The notes under the pieces are model-generated. The model did not search any database, was not told where the DNA came from, and saw nothing but the letters and a program-made list of their open reading frames with translations. The translations under genes and the position numbers were made by a program. Source: Nothopassalora personata (Eukaryota; Ascomycota; Dothideomycetes; Mycosphaerellales; Mycosphaerellaceae). Taken from it: a stretch of 64,000 nt of DNA. This document shows, piece by piece, positions 45,101-57,100 of the stretch; within the stretch, counting starts at the first letter, position 1, and each line of letters starts with the position of its first letter. The stretch spans positions 124,001-188,000 of the forward strand of contig CM066292.1 of NCBI GenBank assembly GCA_033816765.1, written 5' to 3'.

Positions 45101-46931
45101 TCAAATTACTGTATTAGTTCCTTAGTTTTAGTCCTATAGATAAGAGGGCACTTCCTATACGGAAGCATCCGCTAGCTATATAGATCTAATTAGTCCAATT
45201 CTTCGGCCTAAAATTAGAACCGTAATAAGAAGTTAGGCTAGAATTCCCCTTTTAAGATAGCTAGAGATATTAAACTAAGCCTAGCTTATATCTATAATAG
45301 AGGTTCTAGAGTATACGCTTATAAACTAATAAAAGGAGCGACTACGTATCTTAAATATAGACTTAAGATACTATATTAGGTACCTAGTTTAAAGGTTATA
45401 GTATTTATAGGATTAGGTACTATTCTATTAGTTATTAGGTTAAGAGGCGTTATCTTTAATAATAATCTATAGTATAATGACCTCTATAATATAGACCTTA
45501 ACCTAGCTATATAGAATAACGTAAGGCTTCTATACTTAGTAAAATTTCCGAGACGTCTATAAGAAAAAATTAAGTAATCTTTTACTTTAAGTTCCTTAAG
45601 CTTAAGAAGTAGAGGTAGTATATCTCGAGAATAAGCTAATAAGAATATTCTATATAATAATTCAATTAAATTTAGGGAGTTAGAATCTAACTATCAATAG
45701 ATATACTCTTAGACCCTATAACCCAATTTATAAGTCGGCCTACATACTTAACTTTAGCTATTTTAACTATTTATTCCCCTAGGAGATATTAATAAACTAA
45801 GATAACTAATTAGTAATAGACCTATAACTTTAGAATTAGAGTAGGAGATTCTTAATATACTTTACTAAAGTAAGAAGCTAAGATATACGGAAGAACTTAT
45901 ATACTCGACTCTAGCTATTAAGAGAACTAAGGTCTAAGCTATAATCTTAGGAAAATCTTAGAAAAGCAATACTATAACTATATCCTCTAGTACTACTAAT
46001 TTAGAGTACCTTTTACCTCCTAAACCTAAGTAATAGAAGAATCTTAATATATACCCTTCTAGGAAAGTATTTAGTGCTATAAGTATTAAGGAGTTTAATA
46101 AGTAACAATAAATATTCTATTATAGTATAATAAGGCTAAAGTAGTAGGGTATTAGATAACTTTAATAACGTAGGTATAGAAGTATAAGCGTTACTATAAA
46201 GTAAAACTTCTAATATATAAGGCTTAAGTATATGCTTAAGGCAATTAAAAGGATACTATAGGGAAAATTTCTATAGTAACCCTCTATAAAAGGCTTTTTA
46301 GGTATATTATAGACCTAGTAGCTTATTTTAACCTTAATCACTACAAATAGATACCGTAAATGCCTTCCTTAATACCTTAATACCGTTACTAGTATATATA
46401 TATATATACCCCTAAAGAATTTAAGAGAGAGGATAAAATTTATAAGTACTCTAAGGCCCTATATAGATCTAAAGAGTCCCCTCTATTATAGAACTTACAG
46501 CTTGAATAAATACTCAATAACCTCGGACTATCTTAAGTAATAGACTATCTCTTTATCTATAGGGTATTCTTAATCCTACTTTTATTATATATAGATAATA
46601 TCTACTTACCTAGCCTTTAAAGTTAGTATCTAGAATAAGAAAGCTAATTTAAGAACTAACTAATAAATATAAGACATAGGTAATAGAACCTATTTAATAG
46701 TTCTAAGATATTTAAATTACTCGTAATTGTTAATAGAAGATACTTAAGCTAAACTAGAAGGCCTATAGTAAGAAGATTAGGTACTACTATAGTATATTAA
46801 GGTCTAAGAAGAGGATTTAGACATTTCTAATAGTAAACTATATATGTCTAAAGAATAATCTATAGGCTACTAGAGAAAAAGTTAATATCTATAAGTCTAA
46901 AGAAGGATTAGTAAACTTTATAGTCGTTAAG

Positions 46932-47129
46932 TGTTAGGACCGTAAGGCTATAAGGGGATGTCGCAATGTATAGCACGCCTACGATCTTCTAATCGTAGAT
47001 GAACTAAAGCTTACTTTCTTCTATAGACGCTATACGCGTCTCCTAGTGTACGCATACGCGTTACGTGCGGCATGCTAAGCCGGGCATAGCCGCATCACAT
47101 GTAAAGGTTAGCTATAGGCTGCCCTTACA
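46932..47129 (+). repeat. Solo LTR with TSD, little RIP
   Basis: 198 bp from TGTTAGGACC to CCCTTACA, flanked by TTAAG at 46927-46931 and 47130-47134. Unlike its surroundings it keeps many CpA/TpG, so it inserted after the host element was mutated. Orientation is inferred only from the TG...CA ends, which do not fix the strand. Confidence 0.8.
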
Positions 47130-48990
47130 TTAAGACACGCTCTAATATATTATTCTTAGTCTCTATACTCTCTTAGTACCTAAAGAATCCTATAATAGAA
47201 GCACTTAGAGCTATTATTTATCTAATTTAGTACCTTCTCTATATACTAGAATATTTAATTAAGTACTATAGATTACTTCACAGCCTAGACTTAAAGTAAG
47301 CGGAGGTCTATAGGGCCTTAAATGCCTTATTTATAGGCGATAAGAAAACTAAGGGGTTAAGTAAAGCCTTTATATTCTTTTTATTTAAGAGACTTATTAA
47401 CTAGAGCGCCGTTAAGTAGTAATAGTTACTAAATTACGTACTAAATTAGAGCTATATACCCTTAGTTACGTAACCTTAGAGGTCCTATAGTAAGAGAGAC
47501 TCTTAAAGATAATTACCCTTAAGATAGAAAATAAGATAATACATTACTATAATAATTAGTAGACTATATAAATGATTAAGTTCCTAAATAGTAAGATTAA
47601 TACTAAAATAAGATACGTAGACATCTAATAATACTAGCTTAGGAAGTAATATTAAGCTAGACGCCTTAAGATTAGCTAGATAAGGGTATAAGAGATACCT
47701 ATAGACGGCTTAAGTACGGTACTTAGCCCTTAGTAGTACTAACAATTCACTAAATACTTTAATCTTAGAAATTATTAAATAGTTATACCCTTACCTTAAT
47801 AGCTAAGGAGTGCTATCTTTACTTTTCTTCTAAAATATACGTTAGAATTTAACATAAATAGGAGCATAGGACTATCTAAATATATAAAAGAAAGACCTAT
47901 AGAACTCTTAGAAAGGAGATATAGCCTATAAGTTTTAGTAAAAGCTTACTTAATGATTAAACCTTCTTATTATATAATAATCTTATATAATTAGTATATA
48001 AAGGGCCTATATTAAATTTCTTAAGCTCTATAGTAATCTTTTTATCTATTAGCTACTTACTACTACTGTTAATCTTTTCTTTAAGTAGTCTCCTTAATAT
48101 ATTTAATTACCCCTTACCTATAGTATAAACTTATATAGGTACCCTTAAGACACTATAATAAAGTTACTTAAAATTAATAATAGACCTTAGAGAAGAAGTT
48201 ATAGACTCTATTTTACCTAAGGAGGCCCTATAAATACCTAGCTACGTAGTAGTAAAACTAATTTTCCTAAACTAAACTCTAAATGCCTTAAAATAGGGTA
48301 TAGATACATTTAATAAGAAAAAAGCGGTCCTTAATAATAGAAAGAAGGATAATAAGAAGGGTTATAATACTAATACACGTATAATAAAGTAGTCCTAGAA
48401 GAAGAAACTTAAGGTTAAGTAATTCCTTATAACCGCTTAAGTTAAGTTATATAGAGACCCTAACTAGAAGAGATAGGCACGTAACTATATCTTTAAGTCC
48501 CTTAAAGCTCTCTCTAAGGATAAAAAGGCTCGAACTCTTAAAGTTACCCTCCACCCTAAGAACTAAGACTTTAAGCTAATATTAACCCTTATTAAGCAAT
48601 TCTTAAGTATCTATAATAACCTAACTAAAATTTCTAAGGCCTAACTTAAAAAGATCTCCCTAGATTAGAATAATAGACTTCTTAACAATAATACTAAAAA
48701 TATACCTTTCTATAACCTTAAATACTTTTATAAAGGTCTATAGGCCCTTTAAAAGCGTCTACTTATTCCTATACTAAAGAAGGTAAGATTCTTAAAGAAG
48801 TAAGATAAAAGTTAGTAGGACGAAGATAAAGAAAAGAATACTTTAAAGAAGATTAAGCTTATAAATAACTAGTCTAAGGCCCTTATTAGTATAATAAAAG
48901 ATTATATAAGTAAGGTTTTAAAGGATATAAAGGTCCTAAGCGCTAAAATTACTCTACTTAAGTACTATACTAGCGTAGAGTAAGGAGGTA

Positions 48991-49179
48991 TATAAAGCGC
49001 TAGGGTAACATATAGGCAGCCGGTTTAAAAGGTAATAAAAGTAGACTAAGAAGTATAATTACTTAAAATAGAATATTATATTAGGTACCTAAATATAAGT
49101 ACTAAGGGCTAATTCTAGAACAAGCCCCTATATAAGTACTTACAAGGTACTAATACTTATAATAAACATAGTTCTCACA
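48991..49179 (+). repeat. 3' LTR of the old copia element
   Basis: About 189 bp, homologous to 35581-35771. Preceded by the purine-rich GTAAGGAGGTA that may be the polypurine tract. Normal-composition DNA begins about 20 bp further on. Confidence 0.65.
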
Positions 49180-50176
49180 CCCTAATATCTAGACTTTCTC
49201 AATAGACCCCTGTTTCTAGACTTGTAGACCCTGTGATTTCACACGCGGCGACGGATCCAGCTCCGCCCTTGGCCTAGCTCAAGGCTGCGGGCAATAACGA
49301 GACAATTGGGACAGTTTTGGATAACACAGCCCGACGGCGATAGCTATTTCTCGTATTTCTCGTACACGACGAGCTGCCCGCTCGACTGAACAGCTCGGCG
49401 AAGCCTTTCTGGCATAGAATCAACCCACGCGTTGTTGTACAAAGCAAGCACAGTGAAGCAGCAGCTCGCCAGGAAAAGCCGAGCCAAGGGCGGAGCTGAG
49501 CCCGACTCACTGATCGCACAACACCCCGTCAATTTTGCAGAGCTGTATATCCTCTCTACGAGCGCAGATCGCGACGAAACAGAATCCAGCCAACGCGCAA
49601 TTGCACAGAGCGTGAGATGATCCAAGTTTCGCAGCCTGCCGTCGTTGTCGCAAGGCTTCAGAAGCAAAGAGAGTGCAAGCACTTTGTCGAACCCCTGTGC
49701 AGCAAACCACCAGCTACGGTACGCTGCTCCTTGGCTTGGCTTGGCGCACTAGCTTCAGCTTTAGCTGTTTCTTCCCGGGCGCGCCTATGCTATGTCATGT
49801 CATCTTCTATCCACGGACTTCACTTTCATCTCCACGTCCCACGGCCAAACACATCTTTACTTCCTAGACCATGACACCTGCACCCGCAAGACTGGACATG
49901 GATCATCTGCGCGCGTCGCCAGCCGCCAACATGACCCATACGACGCAGAATCATGTCCGCTGTTTGTGACAGCGCGAGACCTCAGCTCCCACGGCCATGT
50001 CCCATCACGGTAGCCAAGCCAAGGCAGGTAGCCTGCCGTGATGGGTCATTTTACACACAAACGGCCTGTGGTCGCCGCCTTTCACCCCATCATCACCGCT
50101 GAGGCTTCATTCCCTTCTATACAGTGACTGCCCGCTGGCGTTCCGTTCGCCGCCTTCTCATCCCGACAGTACAACG
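49180..50176. other. Intergenic edge of gene island 2
   Basis: Normal-composition DNA. It contains an inverted repeat of 17 bp (16 matching): CAGCTCCGCCCTTGGCC at 49258-49274 and its reverse complement at 49482-49498. ORFs on both strands overlap and lack splice support. Its right end is the promoter region of the gene at 50177. Confidence 0.5.
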
Positions 50177-52216
50177 ATGGCCCCTCCAGCATACGCATAC
50201 GCGGCACAGCCACGGGTAAGTCCTTCCCTTCTCCATCCAAGTCCTCAACTTGGCGCCATGAACCACTGACCATGACCATCCACCCATAGTTCTGGGGTCC
50301 CAAAGGCCACGACGACAACAATCGCACCTGCAATGAACTGCCCCTCGACATATCCCTGGGCCAGCTTGCTGCAAAGCCCGCCCATCTCTACTACTGGCAA
50401 CTCCTCCGTCTTCCTGACGACCCCACCTCCATCCTCCAGGGCTCCAACATCACGGAACGCCGCGACCTGATCGATCATATCTGGTATTGGCAGAGAGACG
50501 CGAAGAGCGCGGAAGAGTATGACGCTCTGGTGGACAGGCTGAAGAAGGCTGTGACGGCTGCCACCTTTCAGGCGAGATTGAACGATGCCAAGAAGGCGAG
50601 CAGCAAAGGTTTGAAGTACCCAGATCCGGCTGAGCTTCAAGATGAAGAGCAGTTCCATGAGCAGACGCCGGGGAGAGAGGGAGAAGAGAACGATACATAT
50701 CGTGGCAACGACCGTCCCGACGCCGAGTGGCTTGAAGATGGACCAGGTTATGACAGCGACGCTTCAGCGGGCAAGGAACCTGATGAGCCTCCTCCTGGGC
50801 ATCATGACTTGTGAGTGCAATGCATCCCTTTGTTTGCGCGAGCTTTGTTGAGAGATTTCGTTTCAATCGATGCTGACAGTCTTTGTCTACAGCACTCCAG
50901 CTGTCGCTGCTACGATCAAGCAGGCTCGCGAATCCAAGACCTCCCCGATGCGTTCCACTGCGACGACCGCTCAGCCTCCCCCAGTCCAGGAGGAGTCGTG
51001 AGTACACCGCCGTTCGCTGTACACGTGGAGAACGGTGACCCTGACAACCCCCTTACAGTCCCACCAGCCCAAGCCACTCCAGCTTCCAGAAAAAGTCAAA
51101 CAAGTCACCAACATCTCCGAAAGCACCCACGCGGCCTTTCAACAGGGCGGAGAGGCAGGCTTCCTCGGCATCCGGCGCTCAATATGGTTCTGGTAAGACA
51201 TCCATTGCCCGACATGTCGCAAATACGTCCCCTGCCCAAGATGTTGCAAATACATCCATTACCCAACATGCGGCAAAGCCATCCATCGCCCAACAAGTTG
51301 GAAAGATATCCACCACTCAGCAAGACTCAAAGGCGAACCGATCTACCAGCGTCCAAGAACAGACTTCTCCAAACGAGTACTCTCCAACAGCAGGTCCTCT
51401 GTCGCGCAACTTCGCCGATCAACTCAGCGCTCTGCAGCGAAAGTCTACTCGCCATGCGGATGCTTCCTCTCCGGCATCCGACAGCTTCCGAAAAGCAAGG
51501 GCTGCTCCCGCGAGCAAATCCGAAGATGCAACGGTCGTTAGGGTGGGAAGTCTGCGCGGCAGCGATGGTAGGTCGCGTGGTAGTATGGGTGGAACGGCTG
51601 GCGAACTTCCTGCAGATGGTCACGAGCATGATGCTTCACTTTTGCTCGAACGTCATGGGTACGTATGTTGCGTCAAATCTTGGGAATCGAGGCTATGTTT
51701 GCCTTTGCGGAAGAAGAAATGCTGATGTCCTGCACTAATAGGAAATCTCGGACCGCACTGCCATTCAAATTCCCATCACCGTCATTGAACGCACCCGGGC
51801 ACTACTCCCGCGAAGAACATGCTACCGACGAATCATTCGCCTCGTCATCTCGTCCCCCTTCAACGCAGACCACCACAACCACAAAGCTTCAAGGTCAAAA
51901 CAAGAAGGGCAAGGGAAAGACAATAAAAGCCCAACCATCTCCACCATCTCGACAATCTTCCACGTCGGCATTGACCTTCAACCTGAAGAGTATAGCAACG
52001 GCGCTTAAGGAGGACCAGCAAATCCCTCCCAGAGGAGGAGCACAAGGTACCTGCCATCAAAACCACTTGAGATCTTTTGGCCTTAGCGTCAACTACGCTG
52101 CGTTCAAGACGGGATGGAATGAGAAGGGTTTGAAGAGGTGGAAGGGTGAGGATGAGGATGGGCAGGATACCGATGGCGAGAATGAGAGTGAGAGTGAAAG
52201 TGAGGATGGGGAGTGA
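50177..52216 (+). CDS. Hypothetical protein, 579 aa, 5 exons
   Basis: Plus-strand model with exons 50177-50215, 50290-50810, 50893-50997, 51059-51658 and 51742-52216. The introns (74, 82, 61 and 83 nt) begin GTAAGT, GTGAGT, GTGAGT and GTACGT and end in TAG/CAG. The exons sum to 1,740 nt and the frame closes at TGA. Start MAPPAYAYAAQPR. The N-terminal part, to about residue 125, looks folded and is rich in Trp/Tyr (ELPLDISLGQLAAKPAHLYY, RRDLIDHIWYWQRDAKSAEE). It is followed by an acidic linker, a Ser/Pro/Lys-rich middle with about five 9-residue repeats (near 260-305), and a C-terminal motif FGLSVNYAAFKTGWNEKGLK before an acidic Ser/Glu tail. No family recognised; composition suggests a nuclear or regulatory protein. 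Confidence 0.87.
51190..51330 (+). repeat. 27-bp in-frame tandem repeat in the 579-aa gene
   Basis: About five diverged 27-bp units of the form ACATCCATTGCCCGACATGT, coding for 9-residue repeats (for example TSIARHVAN, TSPAQDVAN, TSITQHAAK, PSIAQQVGK). Confidence 0.75.
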
Positions 52217-52644
52217 TGGTATCTGATGTAAGAGTACAACCCATCTTCCTCGAACCAAGCATTCTGTATTCCGACCATTCTTCAGCCATGCCTCACCTTG
52301 TCATCCTGTTCTTCCCAATGCGGAGATGAGTGTCCTACAGACCGAACTTGCGCGTCCTACATGGGCAATCTTTCTTCCTTACAATACAAGCAAGCATTTC
52401 TCGTCCATCTTCCTTCTCATCTCATCTCATGACTATATGCCGAGCCGTGCCGTGCCGTACTCTCTCATCGACAGCACGCGAACAGCGACTGGAATGGCCT
52501 AACGATGTAGAGGAAGAGGAAGAGGAGGAGGAGAAGTTCGCACGTGTAATGAGCGTGACGTGGAGGTATCGCTACTACTAATATTTCTATATCTATCTAT
52601 TCGTTCGTTCGTTCGTTTAGCGTATATTTAAGAGAAGTGCGATG
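52217..52644. other. 3' flank of the 579-aa gene
   Basis: Contains TCTCA and GAGGAA runs and a TCGT repeat near 52602-52616. No gene seen. Confidence 0.5.
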
Positions 52645-53000
52645 TAGCTTGTAGCTTGCTCCGCGAGTGGAATGGGAGAGGACGTTAGGTGAGGGGGAGT
52701 AGGCGAGGTGGAGGGGAAGAACAAGAAGAAGTGGTATATGCTGGGTGAAGGGCGAAGTGGCTTGCTGCCTGCTTAGCGAGTGGAATGCGGGAGGACGTGG
52801 GGGGAGGGGGAGTAGGCGAGGTAGAGGGGAAGAACAAGAATAAGTAGCATGTGCTGGGTGAAGGGCGAGGTAGCTTGTTGCTTACTTGGTGAGTGGAATG
52901 GGCTGACGACGCAGAGGCGAAGGTCGCTTTGCTGTAAGGAAGAACAAGCAGAAGTAGTATGTGCTGGGTGAAGGGCGAGGTAGCTTGTTGCTTGCTCAGC
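52645..53000 (+). repeat. 113-bp minisatellite, about 3 copies
   Basis: Units anchored on GAGTGGAATG at 52665, 52778 and 52891. Each includes GGAAGAACAAGAA-like text and TGCTGGGTGAAGGGCGA followed by TAGCTTG. The third unit is changed in its middle. Not RIPped. Confidence 0.85.
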
Positions 53001-53146
53001 TTAGGATTCTCAGTACGCAGACGCCGCCCTGTCACAGACATTACATAGGTCAGTGTCGAATGCATCTGTGCTCAAGTCGACTTGTTCAGCACAAGGTATT
53101 TGCCTGTGGCTGTCAAGTGGTGGAGTCTGCCATCCATGCGGTATGG

Positions 53147-53227
53147 TATTGACGCTGCTGACTGATGGTATAGTGCGAGTCGAGTTTGGGGTGGAAATTG
53201 TGGGAGGATTGGAGATGGAGTTGTAGA

Positions 53228-53261
<34 letters not shown>

Positions 53262-54060
53262 GGTGGTGGTGGTGGTGATAAGCTCAAGCTGGTGAGAAGA
53301 GGCTGTGGCGTGTAGATTGAAGGTGAGGAAGCTTGGAGGAGGAGGAAGAAGAAGAGGATGGTAATGATGATGAGCTCGGTATGGTGCTGTCGATCCTACT
53401 GGCGAGGGTCGTTGGTGGATTCGTATAGCGGTGGATGATGGTGCATATGTGTGCCTTTGTTCTTTCATGTGATGTCTCGGTAGCCGCAGTTCAATGGAAC
53501 TCTGCGCTCTATCCTCTGTACTTGTTACCTTCTCGGGTATCGATGCTGCTTATAGTATGTAGCGACTCGAATTCGGGGTAGAGATTGTAGGGATGAAAGG
53601 CGAGGAAGCTTAGAGGAGGAGGAGGAGCAGCAGCAGCAAGAGGATGCTAAGCTTGGTTTGGTAGAGTCGTTATACCGGCTAGGGTGGTTAGTGGATTGGT
53701 ACAGGCGTAGATGATGATTGTTTCGAATAGACGCCAGCGAGCGTACATCGCTATAGAGGATTGAGAGGCACTGTGGGTCGACGGTCAAATAGAGTTCGCT
53801 AGCTTGGTCTTCGGCATTCACTCGCAGTCCGAAGCATGTAGCACCACAGGCGCACATTTCAGCGCAGGCGTGTATATAAGAGCAGTCACTCACTTCAGAT
53901 AGATATAAGCAGTCAGGCAGCATTCGCCGCAATCCACAAAAACGTAGCATGTTTCCTTTATCCTTTCTTGTAATGTGTCGGTAGCGGCATCCTACATGTG
54001 AAGGGACCCTAAGAGCATATATCGAACAAGTCTCCCCTCTATACTTGGTATCCTTCATTT
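53147..54060 (+). repeat. Diverged tandem duplication of about 400 bp
   Basis: Copies at about 53147-53535 and 53536-54060 share in order GAYGCTGCT, GAGGAAGCTTRGAGGAGGAGG, GAGGATG, GGATTSGTA, TTTCWTGT and GTCTCGGTAGC/GTGTCGGTAGC. The first copy holds a (GAT)n(GGT)n microsatellite at 53226-53277; the second has GCA repeats. Confidence 0.65.
53226..53277 (+). repeat. (GAT)n(GGT)n microsatellite
   Basis: Seven or so GAT units followed by about ten GGT units. On the opposite strand it would read as poly-Pro/Thr in the overlapping ORFs, which are not called. Confidence 0.9.
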
Positions 54061-56690
54061 CACTTTAACGTCAACATTAACATTCTTCCCAATATGGTGT
54101 CTGTGGTAATACAACATCGCAGAGCCATCCGAAAGGGACTTCGCAGAAGCCTTTAAGTAAGCAAGACGTGGAAAGGTCCAGAACAACCAATACCAGCGAT
54201 GTATACAGGTCCAGGCCGAGAGAAGCATGCCCTAATAGCTCAAGCCAGCTGAGCCGCGGTCTCGAAAGTTAAAGACATAGGCAAGTGCATTACTGTCAGT
54301 CTAGAAATGACTCGATAACTGTGTCTCTAAGTAACACAATCTTCGAGAGTCCTTCCAACTATAGAACTCGAGAGAGAATCGGCTACCACCGCGCTTGCAA
54401 GTCGAGTGAAGTTCAGTCGATAGTACGCCTACTCCTCGACAGCGCACGTCGACAGCTCGAGCGTAGGGGAGAAGTAGCATTGTTCCTGCCTGCCTGCCTG
54501 CCTGCTACCACGCATTGGACGACGATAGTATAGCGCGTATTGTGTACATACGGCAGTAATGCGTCGAGAGCTGTATGGAAAGGCTGTTCGAAACTCACCT
54601 CCTGATCGCGGCACCTACGATTGCATCCTTATAAGGTGAAGATGGATAGAGTATCGTAAATAACCAGCGCAAGCTTCCTCGTCCAATTACGACCACAACT
54701 CTAATCGTTGCATAGAGAGGATTCTAGAAGATGTTGCTGCTGTATTTATGTTAAGAGTTGCTCGGGTGTTAAGTGCACAGCTAAATGAGGTACATCCTTA
54801 CGGGAATAAGGAGGTCGAGAATGTAGAGGATGTCGAGACCGAGGATGTCGAAATTGAGGAGATCGAGACTAAGTAAGTAGGCTGAGCGGTGTCGTAATGT
54901 CTCCGGTTCTCTATACTAATGTTCCTTTTTCCAATACAAAGTGGCCATTTATAAGGAAGGCCGCTCCCAACTTATTACATGTCCACATCTAGTAACATTC
55001 AAAAGCTGAAGTGAGGCGAAGTTCGATTATGTTCACAACAGGACAATCGCAGCCAGCAACCATCAAAACCGACGCACTCTCCGTAGTTCAATCTTCCTCC
55101 CTTTCCCTCCTTTCTTGTAAGAACAACAACTTCCGCTACCCTCGCCCACCATCAAGCTCGCCGCCGTTGTTCTTTGCTCCTGCTGCGGCTCGCGAGTCAA
55201 CACTATCCTCATCACTATTACTATGTCTGAAGACCGCGAGCCCTGGGCCGAATATACGATGCTGGCCATCGCAGAGGTGTATTCGTTAGCGCAATCGAAA
55301 CCACAGGCGCTTGTGTTGAGACTGAACGAAATCTTAGTACCATGGCCACCAGCACGACTGCTGTTGCTGCTGCTCCATAGGCTGGCAGAACAGTAGAAGA
55401 AGTTCCCAGGTGCTGCTGCCTTCTGCTTCGTCGGCTGGACTAACACAAGATCGATGCTGCGGCCTCCCAGCGCCACACTGATCTTCCCAGGCGTAGCTTC
55501 CGCATGCTCAAGCATCGTATGGAAAGCTTTGATCCTGTTCTTAAGGTTCATGGAGCCTTGGAATAAGACGATTGGGGAGATTTCGCTGCTCTTACTCTGT
55601 CGGAAGTATCAATCTTGGAAAGTCCTTTTCCGTGACTCTAGCTGGACTTTGTAGCATATCAACATCGCCACTACCGCCTCAGCAGCGCGCTGATAGCCTT
55701 CTTGCTCGCTCTTGCCGTCTTCCTCGCATCGGCGGCATTTACCTTAGCTAGGTATCACTAGCACCCCAAGTCCTGCTGCTGCTGCTGCCGCGCTAACCTT
55801 CCGAGGCGACATGTTCGATGTGCTAGAATGTGTCGCTGGTAGCGACGAAGAGGCAGCCGTGTCAATGCTACCACCATCAGTAAGGAGAGCCACTCGTGGC
55901 AGAACAACAGGTCGTTGTCGAAGCACTTCACGAATCGTCTTGTACAACCTAGTCATTGGTGGCCAATACTACGCTGTAGTCTCCTAGGCTGAGTTCGATG
56001 AGCTGCTAAAGTGGGGCTGGCGACGTCGCTTACACGTAGGCGGGAGAGGGGAAGCGTTAGCGGTGTTTATGATCTAGATTGTTATCGTGTGCGGCGGCCT
56101 CAAATACAAACACTTTCGATGCACATAGCGCGTGCAACTCGGCAGGATCGTGCATCCGGATACGCTCTATCTAAAGATCTGTATATCGTAAGTTCATAAG
56201 GCTTTTTAACTTCGCTATCGCCATCGTCGCAGTTGAAAAGTGAAGTTCGTGCTGCAGCCTTGCGAATTTGGGGCAAGTCTCACATATCCGAAGGCAGTTC
56301 TCGTACTACGCGCTGGTCGCAGCATGGCGCGAACTTCTACACACGATGGCACAAAAAGTATTCGTCGTTGTCGACATCTCCGTGACGCTAGTACATACCA
56401 GCTATAGCAGTACTTTACGAAGCAACGAGAGATTGTTAACAAGTGTGCTTAGTGTCCTTAGGGGCTGGTTGAGCATGTGTGCTGTGAGATTGCCATCTCA
56501 TTCTTCTGATATATATTGATGCAATACAATGCAACCCCGCTCTTGGGCATGTCGCTCTCTCGTTCCAATCATTGGTAGTTATCGCTGTCTTTTAAGAGAA
56601 TCGTCATGTCGCTATCGCAATGTCGCGTGTCGCATCCTGCTTAACGGCCCGGAAGGCTGTTTATTTAATGCAATGCGGGCACAGTCGCAT
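54061..56690. other. Gene-poor DNA, possible decayed genes
   Basis: Composition drifts from normal to RIPped toward the right. A minus-strand frame of 162 codons (55063-55551, MNLKNRIKAFHTMLEHAEA) overlaps a plus-strand frame starting MSEDREPWAEYTML at 55225. Another minus-strand frame (55744-55956) ends in a short Ala run. None has an exon chain that closes. There is a CCTG repeat at 54490-54508. Confidence 0.35.
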
Positions 56691-56804
56691 AATGCATATA
56701 CCCTACTAAACTTAGGGCTTTGCGACCTAATTGCCATTAGGCCTAGTGTAGGCTTAAGCCTAAAAATGTATATTCACTTTTCACTATTACTATTACTATA
56801 GAAT

Positions 56805-57100
56805 AGTAAATAGTAATAGTAAATAGTAATTGTATATAGTAATTGTACATAGTAATAGTAAATAGTAATAGTAAGTAGTAATAGTAAGTAGTAATAGTAA
56901 GTAGTAATAGTAAGTAGTAATAGTAAGTAGTAATAGTAAATAGTAATGTTATGTAGTAATAGTAAAAAGTAATAGTAAATAGTAATAGTAAATAGTAATA
57001 GTAAATAGTAATAGTAAATAGTAATAGTAAATAGTAATAGTAAATAGTAATAGTAAATAGTAATAGTAAATAGTAATAGTAAATAGTAATAGTAAATAGT
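56805..57100. repeat. 13-bp AT-rich microsatellite
   Basis: About 22 copies of AGTAAATAGTAAT and close variants, preceded by an inverted stretch of the same motif (ACTATTACTATTACTATAG at 56782-56800). It marks the border between gene island 2 and the next RIPped block. Confidence 0.9.

Larger units (their letters stand above)
35581..49179 (+). mobile_element. Old Ty1/copia element with nested insertions
   Basis: Two related sequences of about 190 bp, 35581-35771 and 48991-49179, share CGCTAGG, GGCAGCCGGTT, ACTAAGAAGTATAAT and TATATAAGTACT and act as LTRs. Between them lies a heavily RIPped plus-strand copia frame: integrase C-terminal text (NRGSRVYAYKLIKGATTYLK) near 45290-45370, then RT with QIDTVNAFLNTLI-like text at about 46350-46400, KALYRSKESPLL at about 46460-46500 and an active site reading YIDNI (D to N) at about 46590-46605. 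Several later insertions interrupt it; without them it would be about 5.5 kb, a normal copia length. No clean target duplication was found, so the outer ends are approximate. Confidence 0.75.

Noticed and set aside
44811..45104. 97-codon frame coding a Tyr-Asn-Leu/Phe repeat, possible amyloid-like protein
   Set aside because: It is wholly a 9-bp microsatellite in RIPped transposon DNA with no promoter or flanking coding sequence.
49244..49248. CGCGG as target duplication of the old copia element (also at 35576-35580)
   Set aside because: LTR similarity ends near 49179, about 65 bp before this site, so the match is probably chance in GC-rich flanks.
53010..53468. Minus-strand 152-codon Pro/Thr-rich frame
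   Set aside because: Driven by the (GAT)n(GGT)n microsatellite; no supporting exon structure.
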